DNA from: DASQPR01 sp963727415
GTDB lineage: Bacteria; Actinomycetota; Actinomycetes; Mycobacteriales; Micromonosporaceae
DNA: 64,000 nt
Direction: 5' to 3'
Assembly (NCBI GenBank): GCA_963727415.1
Contig: CAVSGF010000002.1
Location: 1,736,001 to 1,800,000 of the forward strand
Each line of letters begins with the position of its first letter. Position 1 is the first letter of the stretch. Below, one piece after another: positions 43,660 to 53,814 of the stretch. The notes under the pieces are model-generated. The model was not told the origin of the DNA. It saw only the letters and a program-made list of their open reading frames with translations, and made no database searches. The translations under genes were made by a program, and so were the position numbers.

Positions 43660-44604
43660 TCAGGCGCGGTTGGACCGACCGATCTCCGCTCGTTTCACCA
43701 CGTGATGTTCCATTCGACTGGAAGCTCCGCACCACACGCTGCGCAGGGTGAAGTCGCTGTCCTTCACGATGTTGATCTGATCGCAGTCGTCGATACAGCG
43801 GCGGAACTCGAATGCGGTGGTGAAGCGTCCGGGGTGAGCCAGTCCGGCGCGCTCGCAGGCGGCTGCAACAGCCAGCCATGAGGAGACCTCGGGGCAGAAT
43901 CCTGTCGATTGGTTGGTGGCGGCGGTAACCGACCAGTCCTGGCCAGACCGGGCGAAGCTGATTTCTCCGGCGCTGAGGACCGGTCTACCGTCGGCGCAGG
44001 CAATATGCTCACTGCGCCGCGGCGCCACCCGCAGCGTGCCGGCCGCATCGACAATGAAGGTCTGCGGTTGCCCGCGGTCTTGGATCGGTAGCCCGGCAAT
44101 CCATTCCTGCAGGTCGTCACCTGACGTGATGCGCCACCCGCTCGGTCCGATCGCCGTGGCGCTGAATCCCCCGGGTCCGACGTAGTGGTACTGCCGCATC
44201 GGGCGCGGGCTCACCCGGTCACCGTCCCACCAACGAGCCAGGCCGACGTCCGGATGGTTCGGGTCGGTGAAGTGGAAGGGCACATCGAGGTATGCAGCGG
44301 CGCCTTCGCCGATCTGTGCAGCCCCCGGTAGCCTCTGGCCACGGCGGGTGTCGCCATCCCACACGGCCTCGATTGCCACAACAGCCACCTCGACGTGCGG
44401 CCGCGGCTCCAGCAGGCCTTGCTGTGCCAGCGGGCTGGAGCGTTCGACCAGTACCTCCTGGGCTTCATGCAGACCCGGAACGGGGTCGAGCCCGCCTTCG
44501 GTGCGAAGCACCATGATGGCGGGAATCAGCTGGCGACGCTGGAGATGAATGTCGATGCGGTCGCGCACCTCTGCCGGCAATCGACTCCACATAACATCCA
44601 TCAT
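43660..44604 (-). CDS. Hypothetical protein
   Basis: 314 residues from ATG 44604 with GGAG seven bases upstream. Start MWSRLPAEVRDRIDIHLQRR QLIPAIMVLR is followed by a central part with VPFHFTDPNHPDVGLARWWD and QYHYVGPGGFSATAIGPSGW, and a C-terminal part FEFRRCIDDCDQINIVKDSD with a Cys pair. No family recognised. Upstream of, and on the same strand as, the ADP-ribosylglycohydrolase gene but 46 bases apart, so possibly co-transcribed. Confidence 0.55.
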   Translation of the reverse strand: MMDVMWSRLPAEVRDRIDIHLQRRQLIPAIMVLRTEGGLDPVPGLHEAQEVLVERSSPLAQQGLLEPRPHVEVAVVAIEAVWDGDTRRGQRLPGAAQIGEGAAAYLDVPFHFTDPNHPDVGLARWWDGDRVSPRPMRQYHYVGPGGFSATAIGPSGWRITSGDDLQEWIAGLPIQDRGQPQTFIVDAAGTLRVAPRRSEHIACADGRPVLSAGEISFARSGQDWSVTAATNQSTGFCPEVSSWLAVAAACERAGLAHPGRFTTAFEFRRCIDDCDQINIVKDSDFTLRSVWCGASSRMEHHVVKRAEIGRSNRA

Positions 44605-44650
44605 CGTGACTCCAGTGTTCGAATGACGTCGGCGAGAAACCGGGCGTGTG

Positions 44651-45546
44651 TCAACTGTCTACTGAGCCCAGGGCGGGCAACGGCTCGCGGGCGTGCAGCC
44701 ATTCCTCAGGTACGGCGTGCAGGCCGGTGCGGCCGGCGATGATGCCACCGACGATCGCGCAGGGGGTGTCGATGTCACCGCCAGCGCTGGCGGTCGCCCA
44801 CAGCGCCTCGGTCAGGTCGTCGATGTGCCGTGCGGCGCACCAGATCGCGTACGGCACGGTGTCGGGTGCCGAGATCAGCGCGCCGCAGCCAACCTCACCG
44901 GCGATCCACTGCGGCTGCAGCGTGAACGCACGACCCGCAACCCTGGCCAGACGGGAAGCCACCTCACTGTCCGGGGTACGCGCAATCACCCCGGACAGTA
45001 GTTCCTGGGCGGTCGCGCCACGCACGGCCAACGCCGCGGCCACCGCGACCGCGATAGCTCCCGCGGTGGCCTCGGGGTGAGCGTGGGTGACGGCCGCAGA
45101 CAGGCCCGACTGCGTCACGACCTGATCGAGGTCGTCAGCGAACCAGGCGCCCAGCGGAGCGACACGCATCGCGGCGCCGTTACCCCATGATCCCTGACCA
45201 TCGAACTGGGCCTCGGTGACGCACTCCCACGGCTCACCCTCGCCGATCGCCTTCAGGACGCCATGCATCGACGGACCGTAGTTACGGCACGGATCAGCTT
45301 CGTACGCCGAAGCGAACAGGCGAGCAAGGTCGCCCTGGACGATCTCGCCATGGTTGACCAGCATCCGATACAGCGACAACGCCATCGCGGTGTCGTCGGT
45401 CCACGGCCACGGCCCTTTCGGGACGAGCCGCTCGCTGATCAGCCAGTCCATCTCGGCGGCCGGGCGGAAGAACCACGTCTCCCCGAACGCGTCACCAGTG
45501 CCAGCCCGTGCAGGGACCACGTCGCGGCGTCACTGTTGGCGACCAT
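44651..45546 (-). CDS. ADP-ribosylglycohydrolase family protein, one-base frameshift near the start
   Basis: Main frame from 45505 downward: DAFGETWFFR, KGPWPWTDDTAMALSLYRML, FDGQGSWGNGAAMRVAPLGA, HAHPEATAGAIAVAVAAALA and ASAGGDIDTPCAIVGGIIAG. WTDDTAMAL and GGDIDT carry the magnesium-binding Asp residues that cleave ADP-ribose from proteins or small molecules. The natural start is ATG 45546 (MVANSDAATWSLHGLAL) in another frame; GLALGDAFGE, conserved in the family, is broken by loss of one G near 45505. Initiation at an internal codon would drop a metal-ligand region. Real mutation or read error cannot be told apart here. Confidence 0.75.
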
Positions 45547-45651
45547 CGGCCCATCGTGCCAGGCGGCTCGGCCGCAGGTCGAACGGTTTCCGACGTCGTT
45601 GCCCATGGGCCGGGGCAGTTGGATGTCGGTGCCCTGGTCTACGGTCGCGCG

Positions 45652-46512
45652 GTGAACGCTCGCCACCCGCTACCTGCTGTCTTGTCTCAACTGTTCCCTG
45701 ACCAGGTCGCCGGTGACCGGATCTGGTCAGCGCAGCTCCCGCCAGGGCAGGTCGTCGTATCGCGCGAAGAGGTAGGGCACCCACCGGTGTACTGGCTCAG
45801 CGACGGCCCCGCTCCCGACGGACTGTGGAGCCAACTACGTGCCGAGCACACTTCGTCCGGACTGTGGCCGGTGCTGCTCGGGCCGTCCTATCGACGCACC
45901 AGCCTGGAACCGTGGACATCGGGCGAAATGTACCCCAGCGGCATGTCCCAACCCGATCAGCACGATCCAGACACACTCTTCGCTGACTGGTGGCGGCGGT
46001 ACACCGCGACCAGCGACGACGATGACATGCTCTCGGCACGCGATCGGATCGCCGTCACCGCTCCGTTCGGGCAGAGGTGGCCTGGCCTAGGGCCAACGCC
46101 ACATTCCGGGCTCGATCCGGATGACAATGCTGACCGGGTCGTTCGCGACCTGCTCGCCGAACACGCCACAATGCGAATTGCGCTGATCGCCGCGGACAGC
46201 GGCGCGGACGCGTTGACCAGAGCGGGCTGGTCCGGGCCGGCGAACTATACCAACGACACCGCCAAGATCTCCGCGGTGATCCGCAGCTGGCAGGACCGGT
46301 TCGGGGTACGAGTCATCGGCCTCGCGGGATACGCCACTCTGCACCTGAGCGTCGCCGCGCCACCGACAACCCACGACGAGGCCCTGCATATCGCGGCGGA
46401 GCATTTCGCCTTGTGCCCAGACAACATCTGGCAGAGCGTGAAGCCGTACACGTTGGCCGCATACGCCGAACGCCTCATCGACGAGCAGTCTTGGACATTC
46501 CGGTGGGATTAG
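45652..46512 (+). CDS. DUF4253 domain protein
   Basis: 286 residues from GTG 45652. N-terminal part LPAVLSQLFPDQVAGDRIWS, WPVLLGPSYR. C-terminal DUF4253: ADALTRAGWSGPANYTNDTA, KISAVIRSWQDRFGVRVIGL, AGYATLHLSVAAPPTTHDEA, FALCPDNIWQSVKPYTLAAY and the end SWTFRWD. Widespread in actinobacteria, role unknown; some members resemble immunity proteins, which is only an inference. Convergent with the gene at 46517 (4-base gap). Intact. Confidence 0.82.
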   Translation: MNARHPLPAVLSQLFPDQVAGDRIWSAQLPPGQVVVSREEVGHPPVYWLSDGPAPDGLWSQLRAEHTSSGLWPVLLGPSYRRTSLEPWTSGEMYPSGMSQPDQHDPDTLFADWWRRYTATSDDDDMLSARDRIAVTAPFGQRWPGLGPTPHSGLDPDDNADRVVRDLLAEHATMRIALIAADSGADALTRAGWSGPANYTNDTAKISAVIRSWQDRFGVRVIGLAGYATLHLSVAAPPTTHDEALHIAAEHFALCPDNIWQSVKPYTLAAYAERLIDEQSWTFRWD

Positions 46513-46516
46513 CAAT

Positions 46517-47371
46517 TCATGAAGGCCGACTAACGGCAAGGCGGTAGTCGCCGGGCCACGAGTCTCGATCGGTGACCTGAGGCATGTCGCGCACGAGGCA
46601 GCGATGCTGCAGCAGCTCCCGGCGGGTGGTGACCGTCAAGCCGTCCGGATCGAGGTCCGGGGAGTTGAGGCTTATCCTGCCGTCGATGTTGAAATTGTAT
46701 GCCTCGGTCGTGAGGTAATCGCGCCGGAAGTCGGTCTTCCACTGCGAGTTGTGTCCCCAGCCGAACGACATGTCGCTGCTCGGCCGGTGACGACGTAGGA
46801 ACACCTCATGCAACGTCGACTGGCCAGCGATACCGGCCACGGCGTGGTTGGTTCCCGCTCGTACGCGGACACCGGCGCGGGAGAACAGCATCTGGCCCAA
46901 CATCAGGCACGGCCACACCGCCTCGACGATCTCGATCGGATGATCCGGATCCGGGGCCTGCTCGACCGTGACGATTTCGTGGAAGAACGGCTCGAATACC
47001 GGCACATCCACGGTTGCCATGCCCAGGGCGGTGAACGTCGCCGTGTACTCGTCGAGCGAGATCTCCGGCCACGGGGTCTCCAGGTGCATCGCGTGCGCCC
47101 AAGGCTGCTCCAGCCCCTCGGGCAATGGTGGCTGGACGCCGAGCAACAACAGGTCATTGACGCGGCCGAGGGCGTACGCCTGTTCCAGTAGGTCACCGAA
47201 GACATACTCGTCACGACGCCACGCCCCGCATTCGGCCAGCGGCGCCAGCAGGTCCGTGAGCCAACGCCCGCGCGCTCCAAGCCAGGGGCCGATGACGTCG
47301 GCGTAGGCGTCCGACCCGGTGTAACCACGCAGCTGATGGTAGATCTCACGCGGAAACAGGGGCGGGCTCAC
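46517..47371 (-). CDS. Hypothetical protein
   Basis: 284 residues from GTG 47371. MSPPLFPREIYHQLRGYTGS, LLLLGVQPPLPEGLEQPWAH, MHLETPWPEISLDEYTATFT, FHEIVTVEQAPDPDHPIEIV, SFGWGHNSQWKTDFRRDYLT, NFNIDGRISLNSPDLDPDGL and RELLQHRCLVRDMPQVTDRD look like a conserved soluble protein. I cannot assign a family. Intact. Confidence 0.6.
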   Translation of the reverse strand: MSPPLFPREIYHQLRGYTGSDAYADVIGPWLGARGRWLTDLLAPLAECGAWRRDEYVFGDLLEQAYALGRVNDLLLLGVQPPLPEGLEQPWAHAMHLETPWPEISLDEYTATFTALGMATVDVPVFEPFFHEIVTVEQAPDPDHPIEIVEAVWPCLMLGQMLFSRAGVRVRAGTNHAVAGIAGQSTLHEVFLRRHRPSSDMSFGWGHNSQWKTDFRRDYLTTEAYNFNIDGRISLNSPDLDPDGLTVTTRRELLQHRCLVRDMPQVTDRDSWPGDYRLAVSRPS

Positions 47372-47402
47372 GGTTGGCAGAGCCTACCGATGCCGCTACC
47401 CG

Positions 47403-47843
47403 TTGCAAAGAGGTTTGCCACGCCGGAGGCGTCGGTGGCCGCTGGCGCCGGCGGATCAAAATGCAGCGTCCAACGGGGCGAACCTCCCGCTCGCCGAGGG
47501 CCGGGTAGATGCGCTGCGTGCCATGATCGACGACGGCCACCGGTGCGCGTTCGTCCGGCTCATGCAGTGGTACGTCGACAACGATCGCGTCGCCGACCTC
47601 ATGCCACGGCGGCCGAAGGCGACGACTGCGCCACCGTGACGCTCTACCAGTACCCTGCGCCACCACAACGGCTTGGATCTGGAGGCCGCGCTCGACGGTT
47701 ACGCCGGCTCGGTGCCGAGTCTGCGCATCTGGCGGGCCGGTCTCGTCGGCGCCGACTCGGCCCGCGCCAACGAGGCACTCGCGCTACTCGCATCGTTGAT
47801 CGATCACGACCGGTACGCCCTCCCGCCGACGACCCAGCGGTAA
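47403..47843 (+). pseudogene. TPR-like protein, two frameshifts
   Basis: Frames joined in order: AEGRVDALRAMIDDGHRCAF, VRLMQWYVDNDRVADLM; then ATAAEGDDCATVTLYQYPAP; then NGLDLEAALDGYAGSVPSLR, IWRAGLVGADSARANEALAL, LASLIDHDRYALP and a stop at 47841. The repeating 'G/DD-x-A-x4-L' helices are TPR/Sel1-like. The breaks are near 47600 and 47665. Related to the fragment at 2440-2612. Confidence 0.5.
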
Positions 47844-48066
47844 TTCGACGCCTCGTGCTTCGCCGTCGCGCAGGGGCTCCGAGAAGACTCGACCAGCCGG
47901 CGGCTGGCCGCGCTGCTCGACTACTGAGGGCCGCGGACCGCGGTCGAGTTTGGGTCTTGGCCCAATCCAAGCCGCATCAGCGGTCCGACCACATTCGACC
48001 GAACGCTTTGGTCGATGATCCGTCGTGAGGCCGTCAAGGAGGAGGCCACTTGATCGGCCGCGGGAC

Positions 48067-48558
48067 TCAGCCTTGGTCTTGCTTCTCACGATCTTGCGCG
48101 AGGTCGAGGGCGAGGGCCACGCCGAGGATGAGAAGGCCGTTTTCGCCGTCGGCGATCTTCACCGCGTAGGTGTCGTGAATGCTGAGCCAGCGCTTCGACA
48201 CAGTCGCCACTTCGCCGCTTCTGTCGTTGATGGTGAACTCGTGGTCGAGCAGGCTGCCGGTGATCGTCAGGTTGGCTGCGCCGGGTAGCTCGATCACGTA
48301 GCGGTCGCGGAACAGACGAAACAGCCGCTTGCGAACCTCGGCTACCTTTTCGCCGCCGACCTTGACGATGTACGTCGGTCGCATTGCGACAAGCCGGCGA
48401 CGCACTTCGGCCCTCTCGTTTCCCGCCGCGTCCTTGATGACCAGACGACTGCTCGGCGAGAGCACCTTGCCATCGACATCGAACACCATCCGACCGTCGT
48501 CGTCGGTGATCTCAGAGTCCTTACCCAACCGGAAGAAGCGTTCCTTGATGAGGTACAT
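48067..48558 (-). CDS. LURP-one-related (tubby-like fold) protein
   Basis: 163 residues from ATG 48558. MYLIKERFFRLGKDSEITDD, DGRMVFDVDGKVLSPSSRLV, IKDAAGNERAEVRRRLVAMR, PTYIVKVGGEKVAEVRKRLF and DHEFTINDRSGEVATVSKRW form the beta-barrel of the LOR/DUF567 family, with the central helix GLLILGVALALDLAQDREKQ at the end. The plant homologues are defence-linked; bacterial role is unknown, possibly phospholipid or membrane related. Intact; a longer frame to 48750 lacks conserved sequence. Confidence 0.85.
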   Translation of the reverse strand: MYLIKERFFRLGKDSEITDDDGRMVFDVDGKVLSPSSRLVIKDAAGNERAEVRRRLVAMRPTYIVKVGGEKVAEVRKRLFRLFRDRYVIELPGAANLTITGSLLDHEFTINDRSGEVATVSKRWLSIHDTYAVKIADGENGLLILGVALALDLAQDREKQDQG

Positions 48559-49133
48559 GGTGAGCAGATTCCCGTCGCCGTCGCGCTCTACACACACCCT
48601 GAGATTGCCAGTGCGCCGGCGACTGGCCGAGTCAGGCTCCGTGCCCATAGCAACGACATCGATCGCGGCGGCCCAGCTCGTCGGCCGACGGATATGACGC
48701 CTGACTCTCAAGTCCAGCCGAGTCTTCGGGGACACCCAAGTTCCGATCACAACGAACGGCTACGAAAATGGCGATCAACCTGGGTCCCGACCCGAAGCTG
48801 CGCCTGGCCGCAATTTCAAACCCTAGCAGCGCGCTCGATGCCAGACGTGTGGCAGGCAGGCTCGTACGGTCGCCGTCGGCGATGGCCGGACCGGAAGTCG
48901 TCATAGAAGCGGGACGTTGCTAGCCCAGCTCGATGGCGTGGCTGCCGATTGCCGCAAGCAGCTCGGCGATCAGCGGGCCGCTCTGACCGGTCGCGCACGG
49001 TTGCCGCCCGGAGACGACGGCGCGGCACAGGTACGGCAGGATACCGTTGATTTTGACGTGGGTTTCGTCGGCGATCCATCGGGGCCTGGGACAATGGCGA
49101 GGCAAGCGTCTGTTGAGCAGGAGTTGATCACAA
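48559..49133. other. Gap with a possible transposase shard
   Basis: Minus strand at about 49020-49085 reads RWIADETHVKINGILPYLCR AV, which resembles the W-x-DETYVKV-G-WRYLYRAV start of IS6-type catalytic domains; too short to be sure. The rest shows no gene. ATG 49134 of the helicase has AGGAG about 14 bases upstream. Confidence 0.35.
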
Positions 49134-50840
49134 ATGAGCCCGTCGCCGGAGGTTGTGTCCTTCACCGATCTGGCGCTGCGTTCCGAACTTCTCAAGGCGC
49201 TGTCAGACCTGGGATATGAGGAACCCACGCCGATCCAGCGCGAGGCGATACCGCCGATTCTTGCCGGACGTGACCTGCTCGGCCAAGCGGCGACCGGTAC
49301 TGGGAAGACCGCGGCGTTCGCATTGCCGATATTGCAGCGTTTCGCCGTCGGCTCGAGGGGCAGCAATCCGGTGGCCTTGGTGCTGGTGCCGACCAGGGAG
49401 CTAGCGATCCAGGTCTCGCAGGCGTTCCATCGGTACGGCCGCGAGCTCGGCGTACGGGTGTTACCGATATACGGCGGCCAGCCGATTGGGCGCCAGTTGG
49501 AGGCCTTGCGCCGCGGCGTTGATGTTGTCATTGCCACGCCCGGACGGGCGCTCGATCACATCAGCCGGCACACGCTTGACCTCCGCGAGATCACGACCGT
49601 GGTGCTTGACGAGGCCGACGAGATGCTTGACATGGGCTTCGCCGAGGACATTGAGGCGATCCTCGACGAGACTAGCGACGAGCGGCAGACCGTGCTCTTT
49701 TCCGCGACCATGCCCGCGCGGATCGGCGCCATCGCCCGTCGCCATTTGCGTGATTCGATGCGTATCGAGATGGGCCGGGATCAGACGCCGAGCGGCGATG
49801 CCCCAAGGGTTCGCCAGAGCGCTTATGTGGTCGCCCGAGCGCACAAGCCCGCAGCGCTCGGCCGGATTCTGGATGTCGAATCTCCGGCGGCTGCGATCGT
49901 TTTCTGCCGGACGCGGGAGGAGGTGGATCAGGTCGCCGAGACCCTCAACGGTCGCGGCTACCGCGCTGAGGCCCTGCACGGCGGAATGAGTCAGGACCAA
50001 CGCGACCGGGTGATGGGACGCCTTCGCAGCGGCAGCGCCGATCTACTTATCGCCACCGATGTTGCCGCCCGAGGACTCGACATCGAGCACCTGACCCACG
50101 TGGTCAACTACAACGTCCCATCGGCGCCGGAAGCATATGTGCACCGCATTGGCCGTGTCGGTCGCGCCGGTCGCGAGGGCGTGGCGATCACGCTGGCCGA
50201 GCCGCGCGAGCATCGCATGCTTAAAACCATCGAGCGCCTCACCAAGCAGCGATTCACAATCGAAAAGCTGCCCACGGTTGCGGACCTGCGCACGCGCCGG
50301 CTTGAAACGACTCGCGCGGCCCTGCAGGAGAGCCTGATCGCGGGTGACCGCCTCGAGCAGTTCCGCGTGGTGATCGAGTCGCTCAGCGACGAGTTCGACA
50401 TCGTCGACATCGCGCTCGCAGCGGTTAAGCTGGCGCACGAATTCGGCAGCGGCGGTGAGGTCGACGAACATGAAATCCCGGACCACTCCGATGCGATTCC
50501 ACGAGGGCCGGACCGGTCCGAGCGCGGGCAACGCGGCAGTCGCCCGCACAGCGACTCCACCACGCGTCTGTTCTTCGGCGTTGGCCGCCGCGCCAACGTA
50601 CGTCCCCAAGACCTCGTCGGCGCCATCGCCAACGAGTCACGCCTCAGCGGACGCGACATCGGAGCGATCGAGATCTCCGATCGATTCTCGCTGGTAGAGG
50701 TGCCATCATCGGCGGCGGACGAGGTCATCGACGCCCTCCGAAACACCACCATCAGAGGCAAACGGACCGTGGTACGCCGGGAGGGGTACACAGCGCCAGC
50801 ACGATCGCGGCGAGAGTCGAGCAAGTCGACGCGGCGATGA
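49134..50840 (+). CDS. DEAD-box ATP-dependent RNA helicase
   Basis: 568 residues. Q motif (FTDLALRSELLKALSDLGYE, PTPIQ), I ATGTGKT (about 53), Ia PTRELAIQV, II VLDEADEMLDMGF (about 157), III SATMP, IV IVFCRTREEVDQ, V ATDVAARGLDIE and VI HRIGRVGRAGREG (about 337). The last 75 residues (TRLFFGVGRRANVRPQDLVG, AIANESRLSGRDIGAIEISD, FSLVEVP) form the DbpA-type RNA-binding domain. DeaD/CshA-like, probably for ribosome assembly or cold adaptation. Very basic end. Intact. Confidence 0.95.
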   Translation: MSPSPEVVSFTDLALRSELLKALSDLGYEEPTPIQREAIPPILAGRDLLGQAATGTGKTAAFALPILQRFAVGSRGSNPVALVLVPTRELAIQVSQAFHRYGRELGVRVLPIYGGQPIGRQLEALRRGVDVVIATPGRALDHISRHTLDLREITTVVLDEADEMLDMGFAEDIEAILDETSDERQTVLFSATMPARIGAIARRHLRDSMRIEMGRDQTPSGDAPRVRQSAYVVARAHKPAALGRILDVESPAAAIVFCRTREEVDQVAETLNGRGYRAEALHGGMSQDQRDRVMGRLRSGSADLLIATDVAARGLDIEHLTHVVNYNVPSAPEAYVHRIGRVGRAGREGVAITLAEPREHRMLKTIERLTKQRFTIEKLPTVADLRTRRLETTRAALQESLIAGDRLEQFRVVIESLSDEFDIVDIALAAVKLAHEFGSGGEVDEHEIPDHSDAIPRGPDRSERGQRGSRPHSDSTTRLFFGVGRRANVRPQDLVGAIANESRLSGRDIGAIEISDRFSLVEVPSSAADEVIDALRNTTIRGKRTVVRREGYTAPARSRRESSKSTRR

Positions 50841-50991
50841 CCAATGGCAAAGGCCAAGCGCGCAGAGCGACCGGTGATCCAGCACGACCACCAAATACGC
50901 GATCGGCTGTCGCGCCGGGGCGTCGCACGAGCTTGGGCCTGATGCGGGCTGATGGACATCATCGGCCGAAGTCGACGGCCTGGCTGTCCCT

Positions 50992-53496
50992 ATGACGCTG
51001 CTGCCCGACGTCGCGACCAGCCCGGACAGCAATCTGCCGATCCGCACGGTGCTGCCGTCACTGATGACCTCCATCGCGACCCATCAGGTGAGCGTCCTTG
51101 TCGCTCCACCGGGCGCTGGGAAGACGACGCTGGTACCCCTCGCGCTCGCCGATGCGTACGACGGCCGGGTGATCGTGGCCGAGCCCCGTCGCGTGGCAGC
51201 GCGAGCCGCCGCTCGGCGGATGGCGACGCTCGTCGGTGGGCGGGTTGGCGAGCAGATCGGATATTCGGTACGCGGCCAGAGTCGGGTGAGCCGCGATACC
51301 CGGGTTGAGGTGGTGACCACCGGCGTGCTGCTGCGGCGGTTGCAACGTGACGCGGAGTTGCCGGGCGTCGCGGCCGTCATGCTCGACGAGTGCCATGAGC
51401 GCCACCTCGATACCGACCTCGCTCTCGCCTTCCTTACCGATGTGCGGGACGCCTTGCGCCCGGACCTCGTGGTCCTCGCGACCTCTGCCACGGCGGACGC
51501 GGATCGCCTCGCTGGATGCCTGGGCGGCTCCTCGGCCGCGCCTGTGCTTATGACCCCGGACGCCCTGTTTCCCACCGACATCGTGTGGGCTCCGCCGGGC
51601 CGGCCGATTCACCCCGTTTACGGCATGCAGGTGGACCCGCGACTGCTCGATCACGTCGCCGCTACCACGCGGCGCGCACTACATGAAGCTGACGGCGATG
51701 TCCTGGTGTTCCTGCCGGGCGTGTGGGAGATCAACGCGGTCGCCGCTCGCCTCGAGGGTGGGTCACTGGATGCAAGACTCCTGACCCTCCACGGTCGTCA
51801 GCCCGCCCCGGTTCAGGATGCGGCGCTGATTCCCGGTGACCGGCGGCGGATCGTCCTCGCGACCAGTGTTGCGGAAAGTAGCCTGACCGTTCCGGGCGTA
51901 CGCATCGTGGTGGACTCCGGTCTCACCCGGGAGCCACGGGCTGATCTTTCCAGGGGCCTCAGCTCACTGGTCACCGTACGCGCATCAAAAGCGACGGCAA
52001 CCCAGCGAGCCGGGCGAGCGGGACGGCAAGGGCCCGGTGTCGTGTACCGATGCTGGTCGGCCGCTGAACACGAACGGCTCGCCGAACACGCGCAGCCCGA
52101 GATCGCGCTCGCGGACCTGACTGGCTTCGCGCTGGAAGTGGCGTGTTGGGGCGGGTCTGACCTACGGCTTCTCGACCAGCCGCCGGCCACCGCCGTGCAG
52201 GTCGCCCGTGCGACGCTGCGTTACCTGGGAGCGCTCGACGACTCCGACCGGGTCACCGCGCGGGGACGGTCGATCGCGGCAGTCGGCGCGCATCCCCGGC
52301 TGGCGCGCGCGCTGATCGACGGCGCCGCGATTGTCGGCGGGAAACGGGCCGCGCAGATCGTTGCCATTCTCGCCGAGGACGGACTCGCCGGCGCGGGCGA
52401 TGACCTGGTCGCGAGTTGGCGGAGATTGCGCGACGGAGTCGACCGGGCCGCAGCCGCGCGATGGCGTGATGAGACGCGGCGGCTGTCGATAAGTAGCTTT
52501 GCCGAAACCGCCTCATTATCCGACGATCTCGCCGCGGCATACGTCGTAGCACTCGCGTTCCCGGAACGGCTCGCGAAGGCGCGCACACCGGGTGCTCGTA
52601 CCTTCCTGATGGCCGGCGGAACCGCCGCGGACCTGGCGCCAACATCGTCGCTGACCGGAGCCGAGTGGCTGGCGATCGCGGTCGCGGACCGACCCGTCGG
52701 CAGCGTGTCGGCCCGGGTCCGGCTCGCCGCCGCCACCGATGAGGCGACCGCCGTCGAGGCCGCCGCGCATTTGCTCAGCAGCCACGACGAGGTCGTGTGG
52801 CGCGACGGCGACGTCGTTGCGCGCCGGGTGCGGCGGCTGGGCGCGATCGTACGGTCAGAAGAGAGCTTGAACCGCCCCGATCGCACCCTGGTCGCCGCGG
52901 CGGTGGCAGCCGGCTTGCGGGCTGATGGCCTCACCTTGCTCACCTGGGATCGCCAGGCGCGGTCGCTGCGGGATCGGCTCGCCTTTTGTCATCAAGTGTT
53001 GGGTGAGCCGTGGCCCGCAGTTGATGACGCCAGCCTGCTGCAACGGCTGGATTGGCTTTCTCACGACCTTGCGCGGGTCCGCAATCGCGCCGATTTGACG
53101 CGCGTGGACGTCACTCGGGCGCTGCACGGATTGCTGGACTGGCCGCAAGCGACGCGGCTCGACGTGGTGGCGCCGGAGCGGGTGACCGTGCCGAGCGGGT
53201 CGCAGATCCGGATGGACTACAGCGATCCGATGTCGCCCGTTCTTCCGGTGAAGATCCAGGAAGCGTTCGGGTGGCAGCGCGCGCCAACGGTCGCCGACGG
53301 GCGGGTGACGGTCGTTTTGCACCTGCTATCTCCGGCCGGGCGGCCGGCCGCGGTCACCAGCGATCTGCCGTCGTTCTGGCGATACACCTACCCGGAGGTA
53401 CGGAAAGAGTTGCGCGCTCGGTATCCACGTCATCCGTGGCCGGAGGATCCGACAACAGAGCCTCCTACCAGGCGCACGCAAACCCGCCGCTCCTAG
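50992..53496 (+). CDS. hrpB: ATP-dependent helicase HrpB
   Basis: 834 residues from ATG 50992. DEAH/RHA-type motifs: I VAPPGAGKTT (about 37), II DECHERHLDTDLALAF (about 132), III ATSATAD, V ATSVAESSLTVPGVRIVVDS and VI QRAGRAGRQGPGVVYRCW (about 337). The HrpB C-terminal domain ends with IRMDYSDPMSPVLPVKIQEA, FGWQRAPTVADGRVTVVLHL LSPAGRPAAVTSDLPSFWRY and YPEVRKELRARYPRHPWPEDP, highly typical. RNA-dependent NTPase of uncertain role. 151 bases downstream of the DEAD-box gene on the same strand. Intact. Confidence 0.95.
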   Translation: MTLLPDVATSPDSNLPIRTVLPSLMTSIATHQVSVLVAPPGAGKTTLVPLALADAYDGRVIVAEPRRVAARAAARRMATLVGGRVGEQIGYSVRGQSRVSRDTRVEVVTTGVLLRRLQRDAELPGVAAVMLDECHERHLDTDLALAFLTDVRDALRPDLVVLATSATADADRLAGCLGGSSAAPVLMTPDALFPTDIVWAPPGRPIHPVYGMQVDPRLLDHVAATTRRALHEADGDVLVFLPGVWEINAVAARLEGGSLDARLLTLHGRQPAPVQDAALIPGDRRRIVLATSVAESSLTVPGVRIVVDSGLTREPRADLSRGLSSLVTVRASKATATQRAGRAGRQGPGVVYRCWSAAEHERLAEHAQPEIALADLTGFALEVACWGGSDLRLLDQPPATAVQVARATLRYLGALDDSDRVTARGRSIAAVGAHPRLARALIDGAAIVGGKRAAQIVAILAEDGLAGAGDDLVASWRRLRDGVDRAAAARWRDETRRLSISSFAETASLSDDLAAAYVVALAFPERLAKARTPGARTFLMAGGTAADLAPTSSLTGAEWLAIAVADRPVGSVSARVRLAAATDEATAVEAAAHLLSSHDEVVWRDGDVVARRVRRLGAIVRSEESLNRPDRTLVAAAVAAGLRADGLTLLTWDRQARSLRDRLAFCHQVLGEPWPAVDDASLLQRLDWLSHDLARVRNRADLTRVDVTRALHGLLDWPQATRLDVVAPERVTVPSGSQIRMDYSDPMSPVLPVKIQEAFGWQRAPTVADGRVTVVLHLLSPAGRPAAVTSDLPSFWRYTYPEVRKELRARYPRHPWPEDPTTEPPTRRTQTRRS

Positions 53497-53814
53497 CCAA
53501 CGCGACCTGATCCGCCAGCTCGAACACCTCACCGGCCGCAAGGTCAACCTTCAACCTCCACCAGACCTACCCGCCGCCGCCTGACCCACCAGACCACGAG
53601 CCCGGCTCCGCTGCGCTACGCCGGGCACTACCGCATGCCCGCTCGCTCGCCGATTCTCGAGTCAGCCATCCCGAGTTCCCGACGCCGTAGATTCTCCGTC
53701 GGGCGGCCCCCCGCATCTGCGTCAGGCGCACAACTTCGTCGATCAAGTCGCCCACTGCACTTCCTCAAGCTCCGTTGATAGTCGAAGCGACCAGCAATAG
53801 TCAGGCACTCGGCC
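53497..53814. other. Short gap with a gene-end shard
   Basis: At 53499-53583 the plus strand reads RDLIRQLEHLTGRKVNLQPP PDLPAAA and stops, which looks like the end of a lost gene; not recognised. Otherwise nothing. Confidence 0.3.
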
